Shown piece by piece: positions 36,414 to 44,413 of a DNA stretch of 61,995 nucleotides. This DNA comes from JBGTFE01 sp036403235 (GTDB lineage Bacteria; Acidobacteriota; Blastocatellia; Pyrinomonadales; Pyrinomonadaceae): the NCBI GenBank assembly GCA_036403235.1, contig DASWRI010000074.1, positions 1 through 61,995 of the forward strand. The letters run 5' to 3'. How positions within the stretch are numbered: position 1 is the first letter of the stretch; every line of letters begins with the position of its first letter. The notes beneath the pieces were generated by a model. That model searched no databases and was not told where the DNA came from. It saw only the letters and a list, made by a program, of their open reading frames with translations. The translations under genes and the position numbers were made by a program.

Positions 36414-37373
36414 ATGTCGAAAAAAACTATAACGAAATTTTCTGCGTTTGTCATATCATTTTCGCTCGTTTGCTTAATTTTTTCAGGCTGCTTTCACGCC
36501 TCTTCGAGCAATAAAAGAAACACGACCTCGGATAACTCCGCGTCCGGTTACCAAAACGCCCAGATAATCGGCCGGATAAAATCGCCCGAGATAGACGAAT
36601 CGAGCGGAATCGCCGCTTCAAAATGCCAGCCGGGCGTTTTCTGGACGCACAACGATTCGGGCGACGACGCGTTTATTTTTGCGATAAATGCGCAGGGCGA
36701 GCATCTCGGCGTGTGGCGCGTCGCGTCCGCCGAAAACAAGGATTGGGAAGATATCGCCGCGTTCAAAACGGCGGCGGGCGAATGTTTTTTATACGTCGGC
36801 GATATCGGCGACAACGACCGCAAGCGCGACGATTTGAAAATTTACCGCGTCAGAGAGCCGTCTGTTTCCGCTGCCGACAAAGCGTCGACGAGAAAAACCG
36901 CATCGACGACCGAACCGGCCGACGTGATTCGAATCGATTACGCGGACGGGCGACACGACGCCGAAACTTTAATGATTCACCCGCAGACGGGCGACATTTA
37001 CGTTTTATCGAAACGGACGGACGCGCCGTCGGGCGTTTACAAGCTCGCCGCAAATTACAATCTCGATAAAACAAACACGCTCAAAAAAATCGCCGAATTG
37101 ACGGTTCCCGCCATCCCGAACGGATTTTTGACGGGCGGCGACATTTCGCCCGACGGGCGGCGCGCAATTCTCTGCGATTATTTCGACGCTTACGAAATCG
37201 CTCTGCCGGACGCTTCGAACGATTTCGACGAAATCTGGAAACAAAAAATTGCGGTCGTTCATCTCGGCGAAAGAGAACAGGGCGAAGCCGTCGGATATTC
37301 GGCCGACGGAAACTCGATTTTCGCGACGAGCGAGAAAAGAAATTCCCCGGTGATTGAAGTAAAAAAGAAGTAG
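36414..37373 (+). CDS. Lipoprotein with a beta-propeller-like domain
   Basis: 319 residues with lipobox IFSGC (Cys 26). The mature part begins SGIAASKCQPGVFWTHNDSGDDAFIFAI and continues DWEDIAAFK, LYVGDIGDNDRKRDDLKIYRV, repeated blocks that suggest a beta-propeller like those of esterase- or phytase-like and strictosidine-type families, but no catalytic set can be named. It is anchored to the envelope. It is divergent from the polyamine cluster and is followed by palindrome P11, so probably its own unit. Confidence 0.78.
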   Translation: MSKKTITKFSAFVISFSLVCLIFSGCFHASSSNKRNTTSDNSASGYQNAQIIGRIKSPEIDESSGIAASKCQPGVFWTHNDSGDDAFIFAINAQGEHLGVWRVASAENKDWEDIAAFKTAAGECFLYVGDIGDNDRKRDDLKIYRVREPSVSAADKASTRKTASTTEPADVIRIDYADGRHDAETLMIHPQTGDIYVLSKRTDAPSGVYKLAANYNLDKTNTLKKIAELTVPAIPNGFLTGGDISPDGRRAILCDYFDAYEIALPDASNDFDEIWKQKIAVVHLGEREQGEAVGYSADGNSIFATSEKRNSPVIEVKKK

Positions 37374-37439
37374 TCAGAAGTCGAAAGTCAAGGTTTTCCG
37401 TCTTTTGAGTTTGGATTTTTGACTTGGGACTTCCGACTG
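37372..37439. repeat. Word palindrome P11, followed by TATAAT
   Basis: Left arm (37372-37392) repeats AGTCAGAAGTCGAAAGTC; right arm (37419-37439) repeats GACTTGGGACTTCCGACT. It contains the stop codon of the upstream gene. TATAAT is at 37449-37454, 38 bp before the dienelactone hydrolase start. Confidence 0.68.
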
Positions 37440-37491
37440 AATTTCGTTTATAATCAATCAAAACAATTTACAGGGAGATTTTTACGCAATT

Positions 37492-38160
37492 ATGAAAACC
37501 GAAACTCTATCTTTTAGCACTGCCGGCGGCGACGCGACCGCTTATGTCGCCGCGCCCGAAGCGGCGGACAGCGCCAAAGCCGTGATTTTGATTCAGGAAT
37601 GGTGGGGCTTGAACGACCATATCAAGGACATCGCCAATCGATACGCCGACGAAGGCTTTACGGCCATCGCGCCCGACCTTTATCGCGGAAAGGTGGCGAA
37701 AAATCCACAGGAAGCCGGAGAAATGATGCAGAGTTTGGCCATCGAGGACGGTTTGGACACGATAAAAGAAGCTATGGACGCGGCGCGCGCGCAATACGGC
37801 GTCTCGCATTTCGGCATCACGGGCTACTGCATGGGCGGAACTTACGCGCTCCGCGCCGCCTGCGGGCTGGAAGGCATCAGCGCCGCCGCGCCGTTTTACG
37901 GAGACATTCCCGAAGAAGAGCTTTTGAAAAACTTAAAAGTGCCGACGATTTTCATTTCCGCCACAAAAGACGACTGGATTAACCCGGAAAAAGTCGCCCG
38001 GTTAGAAAATATTACGGAAAGATACGAATTGCCCGTGGTTTCCATCAAATACGAAGCCGACCACGCGTTTTTTAACGACACGCGCCCGCAGGTTTACGAC
38101 GAAACCGCCGCCCGCGACGCATGGGCTCTGGTTATCGGATTTTTTAACGACAACCTGTAA
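37492..38160 (+). CDS. Dienelactone hydrolase family protein
   Basis: 222 residues, alpha/beta hydrolase. Catalytic Cys113 in GYCMGGTYAL, Asp160/161 in ATKDDWI and His191 in EADHAFF form the triad, with the family's EWWGLN near the start. Related enzymes open dienelactones in aromatic ring-cleavage pathways, but many act on other esters. Cytoplasmic; no signal peptide. GGGAG ribosome site 18 bases before the start. Convergent with the desaturase through P12. Confidence 0.9.
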   Translation: MKTETLSFSTAGGDATAYVAAPEAADSAKAVILIQEWWGLNDHIKDIANRYADEGFTAIAPDLYRGKVAKNPQEAGEMMQSLAIEDGLDTIKEAMDAARAQYGVSHFGITGYCMGGTYALRAACGLEGISAAAPFYGDIPEEELLKNLKVPTIFISATKDDWINPEKVARLENITERYELPVVSIKYEADHAFFNDTRPQVYDETAARDAWALVIGFFNDNL

Positions 38161-38161
38161 A

Positions 38162-38210
38162 AAAGTGGAAAGTGGATAGTTAAAAAAACAAACTATCCAC
38201 TTTCCACTTT
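38162..38210. repeat. Word palindrome P12, perfect 20 bp terminator stem
   Basis: AAAGTGGAAAGTGGATAGTT (38162-38181) and its exact complement (38191-38210) around a nine-base A-rich loop, with T-rich DNA after. It lies between two convergent genes, so a bidirectional terminator. Confidence 0.9.
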
Positions 38211-38228
38211 CAATTATCTACTATTTAC

Positions 38229-39089
38229 CTATGCCGCCTGCTTTAATTCAACCGGCTCCCGTTCCGCATCGTAAACGCGAACCTGCTTTGCCCAGCCGAG
38301 CTTTTCGAAAAGTCGTATCGTCAGCCAGTTCATATCGAATTCATACCATTTCAGACCGTGTCTGGCCGATGTCGGCTGCGCGTGATGATTGTTGTGCCAG
38401 CCTTCGCCGAAGGTGAGAAGCGCGACCCACCAGTTGTTGGTCGAATCGTCTTTCGTCTCAAACCGACGATTGCCCCAGTAATGCGTCGCCGAATTGACGA
38501 GCCACGTCGAATGCCAGCCGAAGACGACGCGCGCGAAAACGCCCCACAAAACCATCGACCAGCCGCCGACGGCGAATAAAACAACGCCCGAAAGAATGAG
38601 CGGAACGTAATAATATTTCGCTAAACGCGTGTGAAATTTATCCCGCATCAAATCGGGCACGTATTTCTTTAAAGTTGCATCGTCGTGGTCCTGCGCCTTA
38701 CCGCGCACAATCCAGCCGAGATGCGCGTGATAAAATCCGGGGCGCGTCGAATGCGGGTCTTTGTCGGTTTCGACGAATTGATGATGCATCCGGTGCGTCG
38801 CCACCCATTTCGGTGCGTCGTCCTGAATCGCCAGCCCGCCGAAAATCGTTAGAACGTATTCGAGCCATTTCGGCGCGTTGAAGCTGCGGTGCGTCAAAAG
38901 CCGGTGATAGCCGAGACCGACGCCGAGACTGCCGACAATCCAGTTTCCGATGAGCATCGCCGCCAGATTCTGCCAGCTAAACCAGAAACAGGCCGCGACC
39001 GTCAAAAGATGAAAGGTGATGACGATTGAAAGATTTTTCCAATTGATGTTTTGTTTGCGAGAACGCTTAAATTCGATGATATTTTGCAT
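38229..39089 (-). CDS. Acyl-CoA (delta-9 type) fatty-acid desaturase
   Basis: 286 residues from the ATG at 39089 (an in-frame GTG five codons upstream has no ribosome site; AGGGAAG precedes the ATG). Three histidine boxes of the membrane desaturase di-iron centre: HRLLTH (about 68), HRMHH (about 105) and GWHNNHH (about 243). Four membrane helices surround them. It introduces a double bond into fatty acyl chains, keeping the membrane fluid. The C-terminal region is short, so an electron donor is separate. The spacer 39090-39285 shows nothing else. Confidence 0.93.
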   Translation of the reverse strand: MQNIIEFKRSRKQNINWKNLSIVITFHLLTVAACFWFSWQNLAAMLIGNWIVGSLGVGLGYHRLLTHRSFNAPKWLEYVLTIFGGLAIQDDAPKWVATHRMHHQFVETDKDPHSTRPGFYHAHLGWIVRGKAQDHDDATLKKYVPDLMRDKFHTRLAKYYYVPLILSGVVLFAVGGWSMVLWGVFARVVFGWHSTWLVNSATHYWGNRRFETKDDSTNNWWVALLTFGEGWHNNHHAQPTSARHGLKWYEFDMNWLTIRLFEKLGWAKQVRVYDAEREPVELKQAA

Positions 39090-39285
39090 TTGCTTCCCTT
39101 GCACGATAAAAAATCACGCCCGATTAAGAGTAACAGATTGAAGACAATACAAACGTAATAGTTGTGTAAGAGTTGAGAAAACGACCGGCCGCCATGAAAA
39201 AATATGTTGCCGATGACGATTAAACTTGTTCTACGGAAAAAATACGCCCGCGACCGGAAAAATTCTTTATATATTGTTTGTTTCG

Positions 39286-40428
39286 CTAATCGGCAAAAGC
39301 GACGCTCAATTTTTTCAGAGGCATCGATTTTCTTTCGTCGAGCGTTTCGATTGATTCGCGATTGACGTATTCGTATAAAATATCGCGCTGCTGCGGCTTG
39401 AATCCGGCTTCCGAAATTTGATAACGCAGTTCTTTTTCGTTGGCTTCGTTGTTTGCGCCGGCGGCCGAAACGACGTTTTCCTCAATCATAATCGAGCCCA
39501 TATCGTCCGCGCCGAAACGCAGAACTGTTTGTCCGAGCCGTAACCCCTGCGTCAGCCAAGAAGATTGAATGTGCTGGACGTTATCGAGGAAAAGACGCGA
39601 AACCGAGACCATTTTCAAGTAATCGATGCCGGTCGGCTCTTCCGTAATGCGCCGTCCGAGAGCCGTGTTTTCGCGCTGGAAAGTCCACGGGATAAACGCC
39701 GTAAACCCGCCCGTTTCGTCCTGCACGTCGCGCACGCGCTGCAGATGACGGACGCGATGTGAAAGGTTGTCGCCGATGCCGAACATCATCGTCGCCGTCG
39801 AGCGCAAACCGACTTTATGAACCGCGCGCATCACGTCGAGCCATTCCCGGGTGTTGCATTTGGTCGAAACGCGCTTGCGAACTTCGTCGTCGAGAATCTC
39901 GCCGCCGCCGCCCGGCATCGAATAAAGACCGGCGGCCTTCAAACGGCGCATAATCGTTTCGTAATCAAGCCCGGAAATTAAAGAAATATTGTGAATTTCC
40001 GGCGGCGAAAAACAGTGAAGCTGAAACGCCGGGTAAAGCGCGTGCAGGCGCGCGAGCAAATCTTCATACCACTCGATATTAAAATCCGGATGAAGGCCGC
40101 CCTGCATCAAAACGCCCGTGCCGCCGAGCGCGATTGTTTCGTCGATGCGCCGGCAGATTTCCTCAAACGAATGAACGTATGTGTCGGGCTTTCCCGGCCG
40201 GCGATAAAACGCGCAGAACGTGCAGACGACGTTGCAGACGTTTGTGTAATTGATGTTGCGGTCGATGATGTATGTGACGATTTCGCCCGGATTTTTCCGC
40301 TTCCGAATTTCGTCCGCCGCCGCGCCGATACGCGCGATGTCATAGCTTTCCAAAAGCGCGGTCGCGTCTTCCGAAGTCAAACGCCCGCCGCCTAAAACTT
40401 TATCTAAAATCGGTTGAATATCGCTCAT
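39286..40428 (-). CDS. mqnC: Cyclic dehypoxanthine futalosine synthase
   Basis: 380 residues. Radical SAM enzyme of the futalosine route to menaquinone, with the cluster motif CNVVCTFC (C65, C69, C72), then YRRPGK and the GGTGVLMQGGLHPDF loop. MqnC cyclises dehypoxanthine futalosine. The chorismate dehydratase mqnA is 6.1 kb downstream in the window, also on the minus strand, which supports this assignment; mqnB and mqnD are not seen here. Confidence 0.95.
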   Translation of the reverse strand: MSDIQPILDKVLGGGRLTSEDATALLESYDIARIGAAADEIRKRKNPGEIVTYIIDRNINYTNVCNVVCTFCAFYRRPGKPDTYVHSFEEICRRIDETIALGGTGVLMQGGLHPDFNIEWYEDLLARLHALYPAFQLHCFSPPEIHNISLISGLDYETIMRRLKAAGLYSMPGGGGEILDDEVRKRVSTKCNTREWLDVMRAVHKVGLRSTATMMFGIGDNLSHRVRHLQRVRDVQDETGGFTAFIPWTFQRENTALGRRITEEPTGIDYLKMVSVSRLFLDNVQHIQSSWLTQGLRLGQTVLRFGADDMGSIMIEENVVSAAGANNEANEKELRYQISEAGFKPQQRDILYEYVNRESIETLDERKSMPLKKLSVAFAD

Positions 40429-40459
40429 AACTCAAAATTATTTTATCACGGAAAGTTTT

Positions 40460-40530
40460 AGCCACGAATTAGACAAATTACACAAATTATTATTTTTCTT
40501 TTATTGATATAACTCGCCTAATTCGCGGCT
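40460..40530. repeat. Word palindrome P13
   Basis: AGCCACGAATTAG (40460-40472) pairs with CTAATTCGCGGCT (40518-40530), with one mismatch; the interior repeats ACAAATTA. It lies at the 5' side of mqnC. Confidence 0.65.
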
Positions 40531-40731
40531 GATTCTCTTTTCTATTTTGCAAACCGCGCATTGCAGTTTGCGAAAAATTTCTCAAAAAACCGAATCTAAT
40601 TGCGCAAAATAAGCGAATTTTAGTTCGGTCAAACAATTTATTACAAAAATTGTGCCAAAACCGAGATACTTTTCGTCTGTAAATTACGCGATTAATATCG
40701 GAAGAGATTTTTATAAAAAGGAGATTTAGAT

Positions 40732-40836
40732 ATGCGAACCGAAGAAAGCCGATTACAAACAAGCGATTTAGGTCTGCTTGTTTTCGTCATCGTAGCAGGC
40801 TGGCTGCTTTTATTTCAGTCAGGATTATTTCGTTAA
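40732..40836 (+). CDS. 34-residue membrane microprotein
   Basis: Translation MRTEESRLQTSD then a hydrophobic helix (DLGLLVFVIVAGWLLLFQSG) and GLFR, stop TAA at 40834-40836. A perfect AAGGAG lies 8 bases before the ATG, the best ribosome site in this part of the window, in a 438 bp region with no other gene. It is read on the opposite strand to mqnC and to the kinase gene at 40867-43659, whose end lies 30 bp further on. One-pass inner-membrane protein, function unknown. Confidence 0.68.
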   Translation: MRTEESRLQTSDLGLLVFVIVAGWLLLFQSGLFR

Positions 40837-40866
40837 TTATAATGCCGTCGACAAACAACATATTTT

Positions 40867-43659
40867 CTATAATTTGGCCGCGATTTCCTGATTGCGGCTT
40901 ATTTTTCGCTCGAGAACTTCGAGCTTGCTGTTTTGCCTGACGCCCGAAATGTTCTGCGCGCCGTACTGCTTCCAGAGCCCGGCCGCTTCCCGGTATTCAA
41001 GCATCGCCCGCTCCGCTGATTCACGCGCTTTCACGGCGGAAAGATTAGCTTTTTTGGCCGCCGCCAAATCGCAGTTTCCGAGTTTTTCCAGATACAATCC
41101 GCGCATCGACTCGCCGTAGGCCGAATCTTTTTCGTGCGCCGTTTTTTCTATTTCAAAAAAAGCCTTTTCATAAACTCGGCGGGCGTTCTCGGTTTCGCCG
41201 CGCCAAAGCAGCTCGTCGGCATAACCAAATTTCGCTTCGAATCTTTTTTGCAGATATTCAAAATTCTGCGCGTCGTGCGCGACGAGCTGGTCGAAAATCT
41301 GAAGCGTCTGCCGAAAAATCGTTTCGGATTTTTTGACGTCGCCGAGTCTCGAATAAGTCGCGCCCAAAATCGTTTCGATGCTTGCCAGAAGCAGTTTCTG
41401 CTCGAAATTCGCCGCGTCTTTTTCCGCGTCTTTCCGAAAAATCTGCACCGATTCGAGCTGGATTTTTAAGGCTTCGTCGTAATTGCCCGATTCGAAAAGA
41501 AAGATTCCGTAATTGGCGTTTGCCCCGTCCAAAATCGCTTTGTTGACCGCTTCTTCGGGCTGCAGGGCGACGAGTTTTTTACTGATTTCGACGGTTCGCC
41601 CGATTATCGGCGCGGCTTCCTGCCAGAGTTTTTTTGCCGAATCCGGATTTTCGTCTTCGACCGCGTCGCGCGCCAGTGCGAGCAGATTGGTCGCAATCCG
41701 GTCGGCGGCGACGGCGACGAGATTGTTTGCGCGAACATGGTCGGGGTCGCGCTTTAAGACGTTTTCGCTGACATTTACGGACTTTTGATAAGCATTGATG
41801 TTTTCGCCCTCGCCTTTGCCGACGGGCAGCGAATCGCCGAGAAAAATGTAATTGGCGGCAAGCCGCAGCGATAAAGATATTTCTTCGGGGTTGGCCGCGA
41901 GTAAATTTTCGTTGAGCGACAAAGCTTTTTGCAAAACCGCGTCCGATTCGGCGGAGTCGCCGCGCCTTCGGAGCGCATTGGCAATGTCCGAATAAGCGTT
42001 GATTAAATCCGACTGCATTTTCAAATCGCTCGATTCGGCGGCCAGCGGCTCAAGCAGATTGATGCCTTTGCGGTAATTTTCAATCGCGCCGGAAATATCG
42101 CCGAGATTGGAAAAATACGCCCGGCCCTGCACTTTTCCGATGCGAATGTAAGCCCGCGCGAGCTCGCTTTTGAGCGCGTCATCGGCGTTTTCGTCTTTTG
42201 CCAGAGAATCAAAATAATTCAGCGAATCGGCGACCAGCATTTCGCGCACCTTGGTCGAATTGGGCAATTTTTCGACTTCATCGTAATATTTGAAGACGAT
42301 ATTGTTGGCGAGCTGGCGAACTTCGCCGAAACGCCTCTCGGCAAGTTTTCGCTCGCGCTCGGCGCGCGCCGCCTGCCAGCTCGTCGCCGCAATTCCGCCG
42401 ATTAAAGTGAGAAAAATTAAAATCGCCGCCGCGACCGAAACGCGGTTGCGCAAGACAAATTTCTCAAAGCGATACGAAAAAGTATCGCGCCGCGCGATGA
42501 CGGGCAGGCCTTCGAGATGGCGTTCGATATCGCCCGCAAATTGCTCGACCGAAGCATACCGGCGCGCCGGCTCTTTGCGCAGAGCTTTTAAGATAATGTT
42601 GTCCAAATCGCCCTTGAGCGATTTTGGATTTCGGATTTTGGATTTTGGACTGGTTGTTTGTTCGCGTTTGGTGATGCGCGCTTCGCCGTTCCAGGTTTTT
42701 TCACCGGCTGCCGACCACCGGCTGCTGACTACCGACGACGGGCGCTCGGGTTCTTCGTCGCAGATGATTTTGGCGATTTCGTCCGGGCGATTGTTCGGGA
42801 ATTGGTAAGCCGAAACGCCGGTTAAAAGCTCGTAAAGAATCAATCCGAGGCTGTAGATATCGCTTGAAGTCGAAACCATTTCGCCGCGAATCTGTTCGGG
42901 CGAAGCGTAAGCGGGCGTCATCATTCCGAGCACGGTGACCGTTTGATTTTGCAAATCGCCGCCGGGCGAGAGAATCTTGGCGATGCCGAAATCGAGCAGT
43001 TTCACCGTTCCGTCGTTTGTCACGAGAATATTCGTCGGCTTCAAATCGCGATGGACGACGAGGCGCGAATGAGCGAACGAAACGGCGGCGCAAATCTGCA
43101 AAAAAAGCCGCAGCCGCTCGTTGATGCCGAGGTTTTTTTCGCGGCAAAATTCGTCCAAAGGCCGGCCGTTGACAAATTCCATCGCAAAAAACGGCAGGCC
43201 GTCGGCGCTCATTCCGCCGTCGAGCAGGCGCGCGATATTCGGGTGTTCGAGGGAAGCGAGAATCGCGCGTTCGTGGCTGAAACGCCTGAGCATGGCGGCC
43301 GAATCCATTCCGCGTTTGAGCAGTTTGAGCGCGACCGTTTGCGAAAAATCGTCTTTTTCGCGCACCGCTTCGAAGACGACTCCCATTCCGCCGCGACCGA
43401 TTTCGCGCGTGATTTTATAATTTCCGATTTCTCGGCCGATAAAATCTTCCGCCGCTTCGTCCTGCCAGAGCCTTGATAAATCGGCGACGGGCGTTTCAAA
43501 ATTATTTTGTTTTTCGGCGGCGAGAAGTTTTCGGACTTCCGCCAGGATTTCCGGTTCGATGTTGTTTTGATTTTGCAGAAACCGCTCGCAGTCTGCGGGC
43601 GCAAGCTCGACCGCTTCGTTAAAAATCAATTTAATTTTTTGCCATTTGTCGGGGTTCAT
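40867..43659 (-). CDS. Membrane Ser/Thr protein kinase with TPR sensor domain
   Basis: 930 residues. Kinase domain (about 80-390): Gly-loop GRGGMGVVFEA, Lys112, catalytic HRDLKPTN (D205, N210), DFG (D223), and the PknB-like APE equivalent YASPEQ. A helix at about 407-427 crosses the membrane, and a long extracytoplasmic/TPR region fills the rest. The segment 308-348 is a low-complexity linker encoded by word-repeat DNA. It lies 36 bp after an ECF sigma gene; this kinase-plus-sigma pairing is typical of Acidobacteria and likely relays a phosphorylation signal to transcription. Confidence 0.94.
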   Translation of the reverse strand: MNPDKWQKIKLIFNEAVELAPADCERFLQNQNNIEPEILAEVRKLLAAEKQNNFETPVADLSRLWQDEAAEDFIGREIGNYKITREIGRGGMGVVFEAVREKDDFSQTVALKLLKRGMDSAAMLRRFSHERAILASLEHPNIARLLDGGMSADGLPFFAMEFVNGRPLDEFCREKNLGINERLRLFLQICAAVSFAHSRLVVHRDLKPTNILVTNDGTVKLLDFGIAKILSPGGDLQNQTVTVLGMMTPAYASPEQIRGEMVSTSSDIYSLGLILYELLTGVSAYQFPNNRPDEIAKIICDEEPERPSSVVSSRWSAAGEKTWNGEARITKREQTTSPKSKIRNPKSLKGDLDNIILKALRKEPARRYASVEQFAGDIERHLEGLPVIARRDTFSYRFEKFVLRNRVSVAAAILIFLTLIGGIAATSWQAARAERERKLAERRFGEVRQLANNIVFKYYDEVEKLPNSTKVREMLVADSLNYFDSLAKDENADDALKSELARAYIRIGKVQGRAYFSNLGDISGAIENYRKGINLLEPLAAESSDLKMQSDLINAYSDIANALRRRGDSAESDAVLQKALSLNENLLAANPEEISLSLRLAANYIFLGDSLPVGKGEGENINAYQKSVNVSENVLKRDPDHVRANNLVAVAADRIATNLLALARDAVEDENPDSAKKLWQEAAPIIGRTVEISKKLVALQPEEAVNKAILDGANANYGIFLFESGNYDEALKIQLESVQIFRKDAEKDAANFEQKLLLASIETILGATYSRLGDVKKSETIFRQTLQIFDQLVAHDAQNFEYLQKRFEAKFGYADELLWRGETENARRVYEKAFFEIEKTAHEKDSAYGESMRGLYLEKLGNCDLAAAKKANLSAVKARESAERAMLEYREAAGLWKQYGAQNISGVRQNSKLEVLERKISRNQEIAAKL
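42616..42738 (-). repeat. Word-repeat run inside the kinase gene
   Basis: On the + strand the bases read GATTTTGGATTTCGG and GATTTTGGATTTTGGAC, then CCGGCTGCCGACCACCGG and GACTACCGACGACG. These are the word types seen in intergenic palindromes, here in frame, encoding kinase residues 308-348 (a Ser/Lys/Arg-rich linker with SPKSKIRNPKS). The neighbouring residues are normal kinase motifs. Confidence 0.6.
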
Positions 43660-43695
43660 TTGCTTCTGAACTTACTCGCAGAAATTTGCCGGAAA

Positions 43696-44259
43696 TCAGG
43701 TCAATTTTGTCGTCAGCCAGGCGCGCGCCATCCGCCATTCGCGTTTGACGGTCGAATCGGAGACGCCGAGAACTTCCGCCGCTTCTTCATTAGTCAGGCC
43801 GCCGAAAAATTTGAGCTCGACGATTTTTGCCGCGTCCGGGTCGAATTCGGCCAGTTCTTTGAGCGCTCTGTCGAGAAAAATCAAATCGACTTCCGACTCG
43901 GCCGCCAAATCACCGGCGTCATCGAGCGAAATCATGGTTTTGCCGTCGCCGCGTTTTTTCGCGTTGTGACTTTCGGCGTGATTGACCAGGATGCGCCGCA
44001 TCATTTCCGAAGCAATCGCAAAAAAATGCGCGCGGTTTTGCCAGTTGACCGAATGCTGCTCAATCAGACGGAGATAGGCTTCGTGAACGAGCGCGGTTGC
44101 CTGCAGCGTGTGATTTTTGCGCTCCGAGCCGAGCTTGTGCGCGGCGATGCGTCTCAATTCCTCATAAACGAGCGGCAGAAAATCGTCGAGACTCTGGCGG
44201 TTTCCCGCCTGCGCGTCCTTGAGTATCTGCGTGAAATTTTTATCCGATTTTTGCGGCAT
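43696..44259 (-). CDS. ECF-type RNA polymerase sigma factor
   Basis: 187 residues of the ECF group common beside acidobacterial Ser/Thr kinases (TIGR02999-like). Region 2 (about 25-95: LPLVYEELRRIAAHKL and ALVHEAYLRLI and HFFAIASEMMRRILV) binds core polymerase and the -10; region 4 (about 130-180, GLTNEEAAEVLGVSDSTVKREWRMARAWL) carries the -35 helix-turn-helix. Directly upstream of the kinase gene; the kinase probably controls its activity. Divergent from the FG-GAP gene over 154 bp. Confidence 0.93.
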   Translation of the reverse strand: MPQKSDKNFTQILKDAQAGNRQSLDDFLPLVYEELRRIAAHKLGSERKNHTLQATALVHEAYLRLIEQHSVNWQNRAHFFAIASEMMRRILVNHAESHNAKKRGDGKTMISLDDAGDLAAESEVDLIFLDRALKELAEFDPDAAKIVELKFFGGLTNEEAAEVLGVSDSTVKREWRMARAWLTTKLT

Positions 44260-44413
44260 TGAAGTTTATCGGTAAGGCAGTTTATTTTGACTCAAATCGG
44301 CGATTTAGACAACAGCATAAAAAAATTTCTGACCCTTTTTCGGCTTACTCTCTGCGATTATCTACGGGGAAGCATTTCACCAGATTATCAGAAAGGTTTT
44401 TGAGGAGTAAAAA

